Shown: positions 42,128 to 53,319 of the stretch, in pieces | Position numbering within the stretch: the first letter of the stretch is position 1 | Layout: each line of letters begins with the position of its first letter | DNA from: Microbacterium foliorum | GTDB lineage: Bacteria; Actinomycetota; Actinomycetes; Actinomycetales; Microbacteriaceae | Assembly: GCF_003367705.1 (NCBI RefSeq) | Contig: NZ_CP031425.1 | Location: forward strand, 620,001 to 684,000 | Length of the DNA: 64,000 nt | Direction: 5' to 3' | Position numbers and translations under genes: made by a program | Notes under the pieces: generated by a model | The model's database searches: none | What the model was told of the DNA's origin: nothing | What the model saw: only the letters and a program-made list of their open reading frames with translations

Positions 42128-42170
42128 GCAGAAGACCCCCGGCCGCTGAGCGGAACCGGGGGTCTTCTGC
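42128..42170. terminator. Bidirectional terminator hairpin
   Basis: A perfect 15-bp stem (42128-42142 with 42156-42170) contains a small extra hairpin in the loop. It lies between the convergent M23 and ppa genes. Confidence 0.88.
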
Positions 42171-42182
42171 ATGCTGCTCGGG

Positions 42183-42674
42183 TCAGTGACCCTGCTCGCC
42201 GAAACGGACGATCGCCTCGTCGAGGATGCGCTCGGCCTCGGCCTTGTCGCCCCAGGCGTCGACCTTGACCCACTTGTTGGGCTCGAGGTCCTTGTAGTGC
42301 TCGAAGAAGTGCGCGATCTCCTTCTTCGTGTACTCGGCGATGTCGTCGATGTCCTGGATGTGGGCCCAGCGCGGGTCCTTCGACAGCACGGCGACCAGCT
42401 TGTCGTCGCCGCCGGCCTCGTCGCTCATCTTGAGAACCGCGACGGGGCGGACCTCGACGACGACGCCGGGGTAGATGGCGTGGTCGAGCAGCACGAGCAC
42501 GTCGAGCGGATCGCCGTCCTCGCCGAGCGTGTTGTCGAAGTAGCCGTAGTCGGCCGGGTACCCGAAGGTCGTGTAGAGCACGCGGTCGAGGTGGACTCGC
42601 CCGGTCTCGTGGTCGACCTCGTACTTCACGCGGCTGCCGCGCGGGATCTCGATGACGGCGTCGTGTGCGCCCAT
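42183..42674 (-). CDS. ppa: Inorganic pyrophosphatase
   Basis: This 163-residue cytosolic enzyme hydrolyses pyrophosphate, pulling biosynthetic reactions forward. It is a family I enzyme: IPRGSRVKYEVD at the N-terminus, then RVLYTTFGYPADYGYF and the metal-binding signature DGDPLDVLV, and later KDPRW. The length is as expected. It is a single gene converging on M23, with a strong shared terminator. Confidence 0.96.
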   Translation of the reverse strand: MGAHDAVIEIPRGSRVKYEVDHETGRVHLDRVLYTTFGYPADYGYFDNTLGEDGDPLDVLVLLDHAIYPGVVVEVRPVAVLKMSDEAGGDDKLVAVLSKDPRWAHIQDIDDIAEYTKKEIAHFFEHYKDLEPNKWVKVDAWGDKAEAERILDEAIVRFGEQGH

Positions 42675-42764
42675 GCGTGTGCTCCTCAGGAAAAGTTCGG
42701 TTGGATGCCGCGCAACAGCCTACCCGGGGTGGCCGTCGTCGTCCGGGCGGGGGTGCCCAGCCGT

Positions 42765-43406
42765 TCAGCCTCTCCGGCGCGTGATGCGGCCGAGCAGCCG
42801 GGAGACGGTGCCGCTGAGCAGCAGTATCAGCAGGCCGGCGTACCCGAACGGCGGTACGAAGATCGAGAGCGCCAGTGCGATCAGGAACAGGATGATCGCG
42901 GCGAGATCGCCGATGATCCCCTCGCGCAGGGTCTCGGGGCTCGTCGTGCCGAGCTCGGGATGACGCAGCAGATAGGCGCCACCCGCGAGCGTGGTGATCT
43001 GCGTCGCGATCAGGGTGCCGATGTACACCACGGGCTGCAGCATGTCGGTGTCCATCTGCCCGATCATCGCCGTCGGTACCGGCAGCCAGACGATCGTCGC
43101 CATCCACGCCACGTTGATCCACAGCAGCGGAGTCGTCGCCCGCTCCACCTCGCGATACTGCCGATGGTGCCCCATCCAGAACGTCGCGATCAGCACGAAG
43201 CTCAGACCGAAGCTCAAGAGCTGCCCCGAGTGCTCGGAGAAGAACTCCGCCGTGCTGAGCTTGTCGGACGCGGCCTCCGACACCGCCTCCATCAGAGGCA
43301 GGATCAGCAGCGTCATCGCGATCGCCACCACGGCGTCGATGAAGGTCTTGAAGCGCTCGATGGAGAATCGGCCGTCCGTGCGGGATCGCGTTACGTGTTC
43401 TGCCAC
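42765..43406 (-). CDS. TMEM175-like potassium channel (DUF1211)
   Basis: This 213-residue membrane protein has six hydrophobic segments. The first contains the family motif RxxxFxDAVxAIAxTLL (RFKTFIDAVVAIAMTLLIL). Bacterial TMEM175 proteins form potassium-selective channels; one motif copy per subunit fits the tetrameric bacterial type. It is divergent from tilS with 77 bases between them. The physiological role is unknown. Confidence 0.88.
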   Translation of the reverse strand: MAEHVTRSRTDGRFSIERFKTFIDAVVAIAMTLLILPLMEAVSEAASDKLSTAEFFSEHSGQLLSFGLSFVLIATFWMGHHRQYREVERATTPLLWINVAWMATIVWLPVPTAMIGQMDTDMLQPVVYIGTLIATQITTLAGGAYLLRHPELGTTSPETLREGIIGDLAAIILFLIALALSIFVPPFGYAGLLILLLSGTVSRLLGRITRRRG

Positions 43407-43483
43407 GGCGTCAGGTTAGGGCGATCGGCGTCATCCGCGCGACCGTCGCACGGCGATCCGTCGACGTGATCTACCGTGGAGCT

Positions 43484-44470
43484 GTGCCCTCGCTCTCACC
43501 CGCCATCGCCGAGATCCGCCTCGCCGTGCGCACCGCGCTCGCCGACCTGCACGAGGGCTCGACCGTCGTCGTCGCGCTGTCGGGCGGCGCGGACTCGCTC
43601 GCGCTCGCCGCGGCCGCCGCGTTCGAGGGGCCAAAGCTCGGACTGCGGGTGCGCAGTGTCACGGTCGACCACGGGCTGCAGGACGCCTCGGATGCCGTCG
43701 CCGCGCGCGCCGCTCACACGGCGACCTCGCTCGGTCTCGACGCTCTCGTCGTCACCGTCGACGTCGGTGCGGACGGCGGCCCCGAAGCCGCCGCGCGGGA
43801 TGCGCGCTACCGGGTGCTGAAGGACGCCGCCGCGGATGCCGGTGCCGCGGTCGTCCTGCTCGGGCACACGCTCGACGATCAGGCCGAGACCGTGCTGCTC
43901 GGCCTTGCCCGGGGGGCCGGCGCCGCGAGCCTGCAGGGCATGGCCCCGGTGCGCGCCGATGACGACGGACTGCGCTGGGTGCGCCCGCTGCTGCGGGTCA
44001 GGCGAGAGACGACGCGGGCGTTCTGCGCGGCATCCGACCTGGAGTTCTGGGACGACCCGCACAATCTCGAGGATCGCTTCGCTCGGGTGCGTGTGCGGGA
44101 GCGGGTGCTGCCGGTCCTCGAATCCGAACTCGGACCAGGCATCGCCGAGGCTCTCGCCCGCACGGCGGAGCAGCTGCGCGAAGACGCGGAAGCCTTCGAC
44201 GAGATGATCCACGAGACGATCGAGGACATCGTCGAGCACGCGGAGGCGGGAATCTCGGTCAGCGTCGCGGCGCTCGCCGCGAACCCCGCGGCGCTGCGCA
44301 ACCGCATCATCCGCCTGGTGGTCGACAGCGAGTTCGGTGTCAGCCTGACCCGGCTGCAGACCCTGGAGGTCGCGCGCCTGGCGACGGACTGGTCGGGTCA
44401 GGGACCCATCGACCTGCCCTCGTGCGCGGCGGCCCGCGTCGGCGGACGCATCGTGTTCACCGCGCGCTGA
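43484..44470 (+). CDS. tilS: tRNA(Ile)-lysidine synthase
   Basis: This 328-residue enzyme modifies C34 of the AUA-reading tRNA-Ile to lysidine using ATP and lysine. The PP-loop SGGADS is at residues 33-38, followed by TVDHGLQ, GHTLDDQAET, and RPLLRVRRETTRAFC. The length matches the short actinobacterial TilS with an N-terminal catalytic and a helical linker domain. The GTG at 43484 is used; a GTG six codons earlier is possible. The last codons lie in a short tandem repeat. It leads the group tilS, hpt, ftsH and fol genes, with one minus-strand gene in between. Confidence 0.93.
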   Translation: MPSLSPAIAEIRLAVRTALADLHEGSTVVVALSGGADSLALAAAAAFEGPKLGLRVRSVTVDHGLQDASDAVAARAAHTATSLGLDALVVTVDVGADGGPEAAARDARYRVLKDAAADAGAAVVLLGHTLDDQAETVLLGLARGAGAASLQGMAPVRADDDGLRWVRPLLRVRRETTRAFCAASDLEFWDDPHNLEDRFARVRVRERVLPVLESELGPGIAEALARTAEQLREDAEAFDEMIHETIEDIVEHAEAGISVSVAALAANPAALRNRIIRLVVDSEFGVSLTRLQTLEVARLATDWSGQGPIDLPSCAAARVGGRIVFTAR

Positions 44471-44525
44471 GGTGTTCACCGCGCGCTGAGGTGCAGACCG
44501 CGCGCTGAGGTGCAGACCGCGCGGG
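44453..44525. repeat. 19-bp tandem repeat covering the tilS stop
   Basis: A 19-base unit (GTGTTCACCGCGCGCTGAG) occurs twice exactly (44453-44471 and 44472-44490), then twice with TTC changed to CAG (44491-44509 and 44510-44525, the last one truncated). The first unit holds the tilS stop codon, so the gene end has been duplicated downstream. Confidence 0.92.
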
Positions 44526-44549
44526 GTGCGGACGAATCCGCACCCCGCG
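44520..44549. terminator. Terminator hairpin between tilS and the DUF937 gene
   Basis: A 13-bp stem (44520-44532 with 44537-44549) closes a CGAA loop. There is no T-run, but it lies between two convergent genes. Confidence 0.72.
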
Positions 44550-44568
44550 TCGATCGTGCGGCGCCGAC

Positions 44569-45105
44569 CTACTTCTTGCCGCCGAAGAGCCCGCCCAGCA
44601 GGTCGCCGATGCCGCCGCCGCCCGACGACGCGCCGCCGCCGCCGAGCAGACCGCCGATGATCTCGCCGATGCCGCCACCGCCCGATCGCGGCTCGGACGT
44701 GCTCGACGGTGCCGTCTTGCTCTTCGTCGCGTTGGCGATGAGCCCCATCACGATGGGGGCGAGGATCGGGAGCAGCGCGCCGAAGTCGATGCCGGCGGTC
44801 TCCTTCGACTCGGTGAGCTTCTCCGTCACCTTCTTCTCGTCGGCGCCGAGGATGTGCGAGACGATCTTGCCGCCGTCGGTCTGATCGATGTCGTCGACCG
44901 TCGCCGCGCCGCCCCTGCCTTCGTGGCGCTTGAGGGCGTTCTCGATCGCGGCCGAGCCCTCGGCGGTCGAGGCGTTCTTCGCCAGCCCGCCCAGCAGCAC
45001 GGCGCCGCCCTGCTCGACCGCCGACCTGGCGACGTCCGGCGAGACGCCGAGCTTCGCGGCGATGTCGTCGACCGGCACCTGCCTGAGGATGTCGTCTAGA
45101 GCCAT
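44569..45105 (-). CDS. DUF937-family protein
   Basis: This 178-residue protein has an N-terminal helical DUF937 domain (about 5-130: LGVSPDVARSAVEQGGAVLLGGLAKN, then IVSHILGADEKKV and LLPILAPIVMGLIAN). A glycine/serine-rich tail of about 45 residues ends in LLGGLFGGKK. The family has no known function. The ATG at 45105 gives the family N-terminus MALDDIL. It is divergent from hpt. Confidence 0.85.
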   Translation of the reverse strand: MALDDILRQVPVDDIAAKLGVSPDVARSAVEQGGAVLLGGLAKNASTAEGSAAIENALKRHEGRGGAATVDDIDQTDGGKIVSHILGADEKKVTEKLTESKETAGIDFGALLPILAPIVMGLIANATKSKTAPSSTSEPRSGGGGIGEIIGGLLGGGGASSGGGGIGDLLGGLFGGKK

Positions 45106-45239
45106 GGGTGATTCCTTCCCTCGGTGGACGGATGCCCGTTCCATCGCCAGGGTAATGCGCGCGGCGCACGTGGGGTATGCCGATCGTGCCGGTCTCGCCC
45201 GGTTGGGGAAGACCGCCTGCGACGACGTAACATCGATCC

Positions 45240-45791
<552 letters not shown>

Positions 45792-45905
45792 GCCGCGTTT
45801 CGTCTCGTCGCAGGCTCCTCGCTCGACGACCGGATCTGAGCGCCGGTACGCCGTGGGTGAACGCACAGCGCCCACCTAGAGCGTGCGCGATACGCTGATC
45901 CGACC

Positions 45906-47906
<2,001 letters not shown>

Positions 47907-47909
47907 GCC

Positions 47910-48512
47910 GTGGCTGTCGACCGCGCACGGGTCGAGCGGCTCACGCGTGAGCTGCTCGAAGCGATCGGCGAGGATCCGCACCGCCCGGGGCTGAAGCAGA
48001 CCCCTGCGCGGATGGGAGAGCTGTACGCGGAGTTCTTCGCGGGCGTCGGCGAGGATGCCGCCGCCCCGCTCGCGCACACCATCAGCGTCGCGCGCGGTCC
48101 GGCGCCCGACACCCTGCCCTCGGGAGCCGTGCTGCTGCGCGACATCCGCTTCCGCTCGGTCTGCGAGCACCACCTGCTGCCCTTCGCGGGACGCGCGCAC
48201 ATCGCGTACCTGCCGGGCGAGCAGGTCGTCGGTCTCGGCGCGCTGGTGCGCGTGGTCGAGACCCTCGCGGCCCGGCCGCAGGTTCAGGAGCGTCTCGGCG
48301 AGCAGATCGCCGACACGATCGCCGAGAACCTCGACACCCGCGGCGTGCTGGTCGTGCTCGACGCGAGCCACGGCTGCGTCACGATGCGCGGCGGGCGCCA
48401 GCCGGAGGCCTCGACCCTGACGATCGCCGCACGCGGCGAGTACACGGATGCGGTCGCTCGCACGGAGCTCATCGCGCTGATCGGCGCATCGACCGGGTCG
48501 GCGCACGCATGA
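47910..48512 (+). CDS. folE: GTP cyclohydrolase I
   Basis: This 200-residue enzyme turns GTP into dihydroneopterin triphosphate, the first step of folate synthesis. Zinc ligands are present: C85 and H88 in VCEHHLLPF, and C156 in HGCVTMRG. ERLGEQIADTIAENL and the helix EDPHRPGLKQTPARM are also typical. The start is a GTG three bases after ftsH, and its stop overlaps folP by four bases. It begins the folate operon folE-folP-folB-folK. Confidence 0.96.
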   Translation: MAVDRARVERLTRELLEAIGEDPHRPGLKQTPARMGELYAEFFAGVGEDAAAPLAHTISVARGPAPDTLPSGAVLLRDIRFRSVCEHHLLPFAGRAHIAYLPGEQVVGLGALVRVVETLAARPQVQERLGEQIADTIAENLDTRGVLVVLDASHGCVTMRGGRQPEASTLTIAARGEYTDAVARTELIALIGASTGSAHA

Positions 48513-49309
48513 CCGGCATCTGGGGCATCGTCAACGTCACCCCCGACTCGTTCAGCGACGGCGGGCGCTACTTCGACGTGGACCGCGCCGTCGCGCACGG
48601 GCTGCAGCTGCGGGCCGACGGCGCCACGGTGCTCGACGTCGGTGGCGAGTCGACGCGACCCGGCGCCGAGCGCGTCGGAGCCGAAGAGGAGCAGAGGCGC
48701 GTGCTGCCGGTGATCGAGGGGCTGGTCGCCGAGGGCGCACCGGTCAGCATCGACACCCTCGACGCCTCGACCGCCGCGGCCGCGGTGCGAGCGGGTGCGC
48801 GGATCGTCAACGACGTGTCGGGCGGTCTCGCGGATCCCGAGATGCTCGCGGCGGTCGCCGAGTCCGGGGCCGACTACGTGATCGGGCACTGGCGCGGTTT
48901 CTCCGACGACATGTACGCCAAGGCCGTCTACCGTCGCGCCGCCCGTGAGGTCGCGGGGGAGCTGCAGGAGCGGATGGGCGAGACCGCCGCATCGGGCATC
49001 GCCCCGTCGCGGCTCATCGTGGATCCGGGCATCGGCTTCGCGAAGGCGGGAGCGCAGAACTGGGACGTGCTGCGCGGACTCGACGAGATCGTCGCCCTCG
49101 GCCCGCGCGTGCTCATCGGCACGTCGCGCAAGAGGTTCCTCGCGGAGACGCTCGCCGCAGACCCCGCCGGGGTCTCGGAGGCCCGCCGCGACCTCGCGAC
49201 CGCGGTGACCAGTGCGCTCGCCGCGCGGGCCGGAGCGTGGGCAGTGCGCGTGCACGACGTGAGCGCCACACGGGATGCGCTCGCCGTCGTGCGCGCCTGG
49301 GAAGGATAG
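48509..49309 (+). CDS. folP: Dihydropteroate synthase
   Basis: This 266-residue enzyme joins p-aminobenzoate to the pterin to make dihydropteroate and is the target of sulfonamides. The motifs GIVNVTPDSFSDGG (6-19), DVGGESTRPGAE, SIDT and the phosphate-binding region GTSRKRFL are complete. Its start overlaps folE by four bases. Confidence 0.97.
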   Translation: MTGIWGIVNVTPDSFSDGGRYFDVDRAVAHGLQLRADGATVLDVGGESTRPGAERVGAEEEQRRVLPVIEGLVAEGAPVSIDTLDASTAAAAVRAGARIVNDVSGGLADPEMLAAVAESGADYVIGHWRGFSDDMYAKAVYRRAAREVAGELQERMGETAASGIAPSRLIVDPGIGFAKAGAQNWDVLRGLDEIVALGPRVLIGTSRKRFLAETLAADPAGVSEARRDLATAVTSALAARAGAWAVRVHDVSATRDALAVVRAWEG

Positions 49310-49313
49310 GACC

Positions 49314-49700
49314 ATGGATCCCCTCGACGAGATCGTCCTGACAGGACTCACCGTCTTCGGCAGGCACGGCGTCTACGACCACGAGCGCGAGGACGGCCAG
49401 GAATTCAGGGTCGATCTGCGCCTGACGATGTCGTTGCGCGCGGCCGCGGCATCCGATGATGTGGTCGACACGGTGCACTACGGCGAACTGGCCGAGAAAG
49501 TGGCCGCCGTGGTCGCCGGCGAGCCGGTCAACCTGATCGAGACGCTCGCCGAGCGCATCGCCCACGTCACTCTCGCGGATTCCCGCGTGCAGTTCGTCAC
49601 CGTCACGGTGCACAAGCCGCACGCTCCGATCGCACTCACCTTCAGCGACGTCGCGGTCACCGTGCGCCGTGCGCAGCCCACCGGGAAGGACGCGCGATGA
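49314..49700 (+). CDS. folB: Dihydroneopterin aldolase
   Basis: This 128-residue enzyme converts dihydroneopterin to 6-hydroxymethyl-dihydropterin. The family start LTGLTVFGRHGVYDHEREDGQEF, the catalytic glutamate region and the lysine in VTVHKPHAPI are present. The ATG at 49314 follows an AGGACC site four bases after folP. It overlaps folK by four bases. Confidence 0.95.
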   Translation: MDPLDEIVLTGLTVFGRHGVYDHEREDGQEFRVDLRLTMSLRAAAASDDVVDTVHYGELAEKVAAVVAGEPVNLIETLAERIAHVTLADSRVQFVTVTVHKPHAPIALTFSDVAVTVRRAQPTGKDAR

Positions 49701-50236
49701 GCCGCAACCTGGCGAACCCGCCCCGCCTTCCCGGCCCCCGCCCCGGACGTGCAGCGGCTGTGGCCGTCGTCGCCTTCGGTGCGAACCTCGGCGACCGCGA
49801 GGCGACGATCCGCGCGGCGGCCGACCGCATCGCACGACTGCCTCTGGTCAGCGACGTACGCCTGTCGCCGCTGTTCGAGACCGTGGCGCTGCGGGTGGAC
49901 GGGCCGGACCCCGAGGCGCCCGCCTATGTCAATGCGGTCGCGCTTGTCACGACGCGTCTGGCTCCGAGCATCCTGCTCGGGATGCTGCACGCCGTCGAGG
50001 ACGAGCACGGCCGAGAGCGGCACGAGCGTTGGGGGGACCGCACGCTCGACCTCGACCTGATCGCCTACGGCGACGAGAGCTCGGATGACGACCGACTGCA
50101 GCTGCCGCATCCGCGCGCCGCCGAGAGGCTCTTCGTGCTGGAGCCCTGGCTCGCTCTCGACCCGGACGCCGAGCTGCCGGGCCGCGGCAGGGTCGCGGAC
50201 CTCGTCACGAGCCTGCGCACCGCGGAGCAGCGATGA
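49697..50236 (+). CDS. folK: Hydroxymethyl-dihydropterin pyrophosphokinase
   Basis: This 179-residue enzyme transfers pyrophosphate from ATP to the pterin. The signature RWGDRTLDLDLIAYG, the N-terminal FGANLGDREATI and the C-terminal HPRAAERLFVLEPW are complete. It has about 25 extra residues at the N-terminus before the core. Its start overlaps folB and its stop overlaps the DUF3180 gene, each by four bases. Confidence 0.96.
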   Translation: MSRNLANPPRLPGPRPGRAAAVAVVAFGANLGDREATIRAAADRIARLPLVSDVRLSPLFETVALRVDGPDPEAPAYVNAVALVTTRLAPSILLGMLHAVEDEHGRERHERWGDRTLDLDLIAYGDESSDDDRLQLPHPRAAERLFVLEPWLALDPDAELPGRGRVADLVTSLRTAEQR

Positions 50237-50730
50237 AGCGCACCTCGGTCGGACTGCTCGTCGTCCTCGCGCTGCTCTCCGGGGCCGCGGGGTACGTGCT
50301 CGACCACGTGCTCACGGCCATGGGGCGCACCACCTTCACGCCGTCGCTCCTGCTGCCCCTGCTGCTCCTGCTCATCGGCGCGGCGTCGTTGGGGGTCGCA
50401 TGGCCGGTGCGCAGGAGCGTGCGCAGCGGTGTCCGCATCGATCCGTTCCAGGCCACCCGCGCCGTCACCCTCGCTCGTGCGTCGAGCCTGCTCGGAGCGA
50501 TCATGGCCGGATTCGGAGCCGGGCTGCTGGTGTTCCTGCTGTCCCGGCCGATCGATCCCCCGGTAGGGTCGACTGTGGCGATGCTGGCGCTGATCGGAAG
50601 TGCGGTCGTGCTCGCGGTCGCCGCGCTCATCGCCGAACAGTTCTGCACACTTCCGAAGGATCCTGATGACTCAGAACCCAGAGATCGAGCCGGGGATCCC
50701 GGCCCCGCTGAACTCGGCGGAGGTCACTGA
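50233..50730 (+). CDS. DUF3180 membrane protein
   Basis: This 165-residue membrane protein has four hydrophobic segments (about 8-28, 37-58, 83-105 and 112-132). DUF3180 proteins typically follow folK in actinobacteria; the region RRSVRSGVRIDPFQATRAVTLARASSLLGA is the usual centre of the family. The function is unknown. It overlaps folK by four bases, and its last 65 bases overlap the next gene in another frame. Confidence 0.88.
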   Translation: MKRTSVGLLVVLALLSGAAGYVLDHVLTAMGRTTFTPSLLLPLLLLLIGAASLGVAWPVRRSVRSGVRIDPFQATRAVTLARASSLLGAIMAGFGAGLLVFLLSRPIDPPVGSTVAMLALIGSAVVLAVAALIAEQFCTLPKDPDDSEPRDRAGDPGPAELGGGH

Positions 50731-51262
50731 CCTCGCAGCCCTCGACCAGGGGACCTACTCGTCGCTGCGCACCGCGCGCAGTGAGGCCCGCCTGGAGCTC
50801 GACGGCAGCTGGCACCAGATCTCGCCCCGCTACGTGGTGTCACAGATCGTGCAGAACCTCATCTTCCTGGCCTTCGTGCTCGCCGCCGCGGTCGTCCTGG
50901 CGCTCGTGCTCGACCAGAGCTGGGTCTGGATCCCCGCCGCCGTGGTGGTGGCGATCGAGATCATCACTCTCGTGATCCTCCCGCGTCAAGCGAAGGCCAT
51001 CGGCTACATGCTGCGCGACGACGACATCGTCTTCCGCAAGGGCATCCTCTGGCAGCGCATGATCGCCGTCCCCTACGGGCGCATGCAGCTCGTCGACATC
51101 ACCCAGGGTCCGCTCGACCGTGCGTTCGGCGTCTCCCAGCTCAAGATGGTGACCGCCGCCGCGACGACCGGCGTGCAGATCCCCGGGCTGACGCAGGCAG
51201 CGTCCGAGGCGCTGCGCGACACCCTCATCGAGGTCGCCGAGACCCGCCGGACGGGCCTGTGA
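50666..51262 (+). CDS. PH-domain membrane protein (bPH2, YdbS-like)
   Basis: This 198-residue membrane protein has two hydrophobic segments (about 60-105) and one bacterial PH-like domain (YLLRDDDIVFRKGILWQRMIAVPYGRMQLVDITQG in general form, about 115-190). The related B. subtilis YdbS/YdbT pair is linked to export of antimicrobial or surface factors. The ATG at 50666 follows a GAAGGA site but lies inside the DUF3180 gene, so the two genes overlap by 65 bases. It overlaps the next gene by four bases (GTGA). Confidence 0.88.
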   Translation: MTQNPEIEPGIPAPLNSAEVTDLAALDQGTYSSLRTARSEARLELDGSWHQISPRYVVSQIVQNLIFLAFVLAAAVVLALVLDQSWVWIPAAVVVAIEIITLVILPRQAKAIGYMLRDDDIVFRKGILWQRMIAVPYGRMQLVDITQGPLDRAFGVSQLKMVTAAATTGVQIPGLTQAASEALRDTLIEVAETRRTGL

Positions 51263-53319
51263 GCGAGCAGCAGCCTCCCGCCATCCCGGCGGCCCCCGCC
51301 CCGGCGGCGGAGACGCGGCGCCCGGACACGGGCGCGACCCTCGCCGACGGCGAGTGGCACCGGATGCATCCGCTCACCCCCCTGTTCAAGGGCGGGCTGG
51401 CGCTGATCATCGTCGCGGGCATCGCGTTCGCCAACCTGCGTGACCGACTGATCGCCTGGTTCGTCGATCTCTTCACTCCCGAAGAGGCGCATTATGACTA
51501 CACCGGGGGCGACCCCGTCGATTGGGTGCTGGCGAACAACCTTCTGCTGGTGGTGCTGGTCGGAGTGTTCGCCCTGGCGGTCGTCCTCGTCGGCATCTTC
51601 TGGTTCGTCTGGCGGTTCCAGCAGTTCCGCATCACCGGCGACCACGTCGAGGTCCGCAAGGGCATCGTGTTCCGTTCGCATCGTCGCGCACCCCTCGACC
51701 GCGTGCAGGGGGTCAACCTCACCCGGCCGTTCCCCGCGCGCATCATCGGACTCGCGAAGCTCGAGGTCGTGGGGGCGGGGAACGACTCGAACGTCGAGCT
51801 CGAGTACCTCGCGACGGCCCGCGCGGAGTCGGTGCGCACCGACATCCTGCGACTCGCCTCCGGCGCCCGCGCGGCGCGTCAGGGTGCGACGGATGCCGTC
51901 ACCCGCGGGCGTGCGGCGGACGAGGGCGTCGCCGGTGCGCCGGCCTCCGCCCGCTCGCAGCTCGTCGGCTCGATGAACGAGGGCGTCTCGGGTCTCATCA
52001 GCGGGGTCGACCTCACCGACGTCGCACCCGAGAGCGTCGTGAAGATCCCCACGGGCCGCCTCATCGGCTCGCAGCTGATCTCGAGCCTGCTCTGGTTCGT
52101 GGTCTTCGGTGTCATCTTCGGCGTGACGGTCGGCGGCATCGCGATCGGCTCGCTGCTCGACGGCGATCCGATCGACGGATTCCTCGGGCTGGGGATCACG
52201 CTGGGCATCGCGATCCCCATGATCGTCGCGGTCGTGGGTATCACCTGGGCACAGATCTCGAAGTCGCTGCGGTACTCGATCGCTCCGACGCCCGACGGCG
52301 TGCGGATCACGTACGGTCTGCTCACCACGGTCACCGAGACGCTGCCGCCGGGGCGCATCTTCGCCGTCGAGGTCACGCAGTCGCTGCTGTGGCGACCGTT
52401 CGGCTGGTGGATGATCAGGATCAACCGGATGAGCGGCAAGAGCGCGGCGCAGCAGTCGTCGGGGTCGGTCCAGCAGTTCAATGTGGTGCTGCCGGTCGGC
52501 AAGCGTGCGGACGTGGAACGCGTGCTCGCGCTGATCCTGCCGGAGGCGCCGGTCGCCGACATCCCGCTGGTCTGGGAGCACGGCATCCTCGGACCGGTGG
52601 AGGGCGACCCCTACCGCACGATGCCGCGACGTGCGTGGTGGCGTCGGCCGCTGTCGTGGAAACGTCACGGCTTCGCGCTCACCGAATTCGGCCTGCTGCT
52701 GCGCCGCGGCATCGTGTGGCGCAAGCTCGCGATCTTCCCGCTCGCCAGGCTGCAGGGAGTCTCGCTGTCGCAGGGGCCCGTCGATCGGGCGCAGCGGGTC
52801 TCGGGCGCGCAGGTGCACTCGGTGCAGGGCCTCATCACGGGGTATCTGTCCGGACTCGAGCGGAGCGACGCCCTCTACCTCATCGACGGTGTGAGCGCGG
52901 CCGCGGTCTCGGCGGCCGCCCGCGATCACACGCACCGGTGGGGGCAGTACGTGACGGATGCCGACGGTGCGCAGGTTCCGGGGTACCCCGGACAGGCCCC
53001 GGATGCGGCGGTCGATGCGCCTCCTGCTCCGCCGGCTGCTCCTGCTCCGCCGACGGCTGCGCCTGTTCCGCCAGCCGGTCCGCCTGCTCCGCCTGCGCCT
53101 CCGGTCGGTCCGCCTGCTCCGCCGGCTGGTCCGCCTGCTCCGCCTGCGCCTCCGGTCGGTCCGCCTGCTCCGCCGGCTGGTCCGCCTGCTCCGCCTGCGC
53201 CTCCGGTCGGTCCGCCTGCTCCGCCGGCTGGTCCGCCTGCTCCGCCGGCTGGTCCGCCTGCTCCGCCGGTGGCTCCGCCTGCTCCGCCGGTGGCTCCGCC
53301 TGCTCCCGACCGTGACTGA
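51259..53319 (+). CDS. PH-domain membrane protein (YdbT-like) with proline-rich tail
   Basis: This 686-residue membrane protein has several bPH2 domains (for example VRKGIVFRSHRRAPLDRVQGVNL and LLLRRGIVWRKLAIFPLARLQGVSL) separated by hydrophobic segments at about 45-62, 92-118 and 270-330. The C-terminal 85 residues are almost only proline, alanine, glycine and valine in a repeating pattern. The start is a GTG that overlaps the previous gene. It is the partner of the YdbS-like protein; the function is unknown. Confidence 0.88.
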   Translation: MSEQQPPAIPAAPAPAAETRRPDTGATLADGEWHRMHPLTPLFKGGLALIIVAGIAFANLRDRLIAWFVDLFTPEEAHYDYTGGDPVDWVLANNLLLVVLVGVFALAVVLVGIFWFVWRFQQFRITGDHVEVRKGIVFRSHRRAPLDRVQGVNLTRPFPARIIGLAKLEVVGAGNDSNVELEYLATARAESVRTDILRLASGARAARQGATDAVTRGRAADEGVAGAPASARSQLVGSMNEGVSGLISGVDLTDVAPESVVKIPTGRLIGSQLISSLLWFVVFGVIFGVTVGGIAIGSLLDGDPIDGFLGLGITLGIAIPMIVAVVGITWAQISKSLRYSIAPTPDGVRITYGLLTTVTETLPPGRIFAVEVTQSLLWRPFGWWMIRINRMSGKSAAQQSSGSVQQFNVVLPVGKRADVERVLALILPEAPVADIPLVWEHGILGPVEGDPYRTMPRRAWWRRPLSWKRHGFALTEFGLLLRRGIVWRKLAIFPLARLQGVSLSQGPVDRAQRVSGAQVHSVQGLITGYLSGLERSDALYLIDGVSAAAVSAAARDHTHRWGQYVTDADGAQVPGYPGQAPDAAVDAPPAPPAAPAPPTAAPVPPAGPPAPPAPPVGPPAPPAGPPAPPAPPVGPPAPPAGPPAPPAPPVGPPAPPAGPPAPPAGPPAPPVAPPAPPVAPPAPDRD
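53077..53303 (+). repeat. 51-bp tandem repeats encoding a proline-rich tail
   Basis: Two full 51-base units (53107-53157 and 53158-53208) and partial units on both sides (53077-53106 and 53209-53303) encode the pattern GPPAPPAGPPAPPAPPV. The repeat lies at the end of the YdbT-like gene and shows near-perfect copies, so copy number may vary between strains. Confidence 0.9.
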
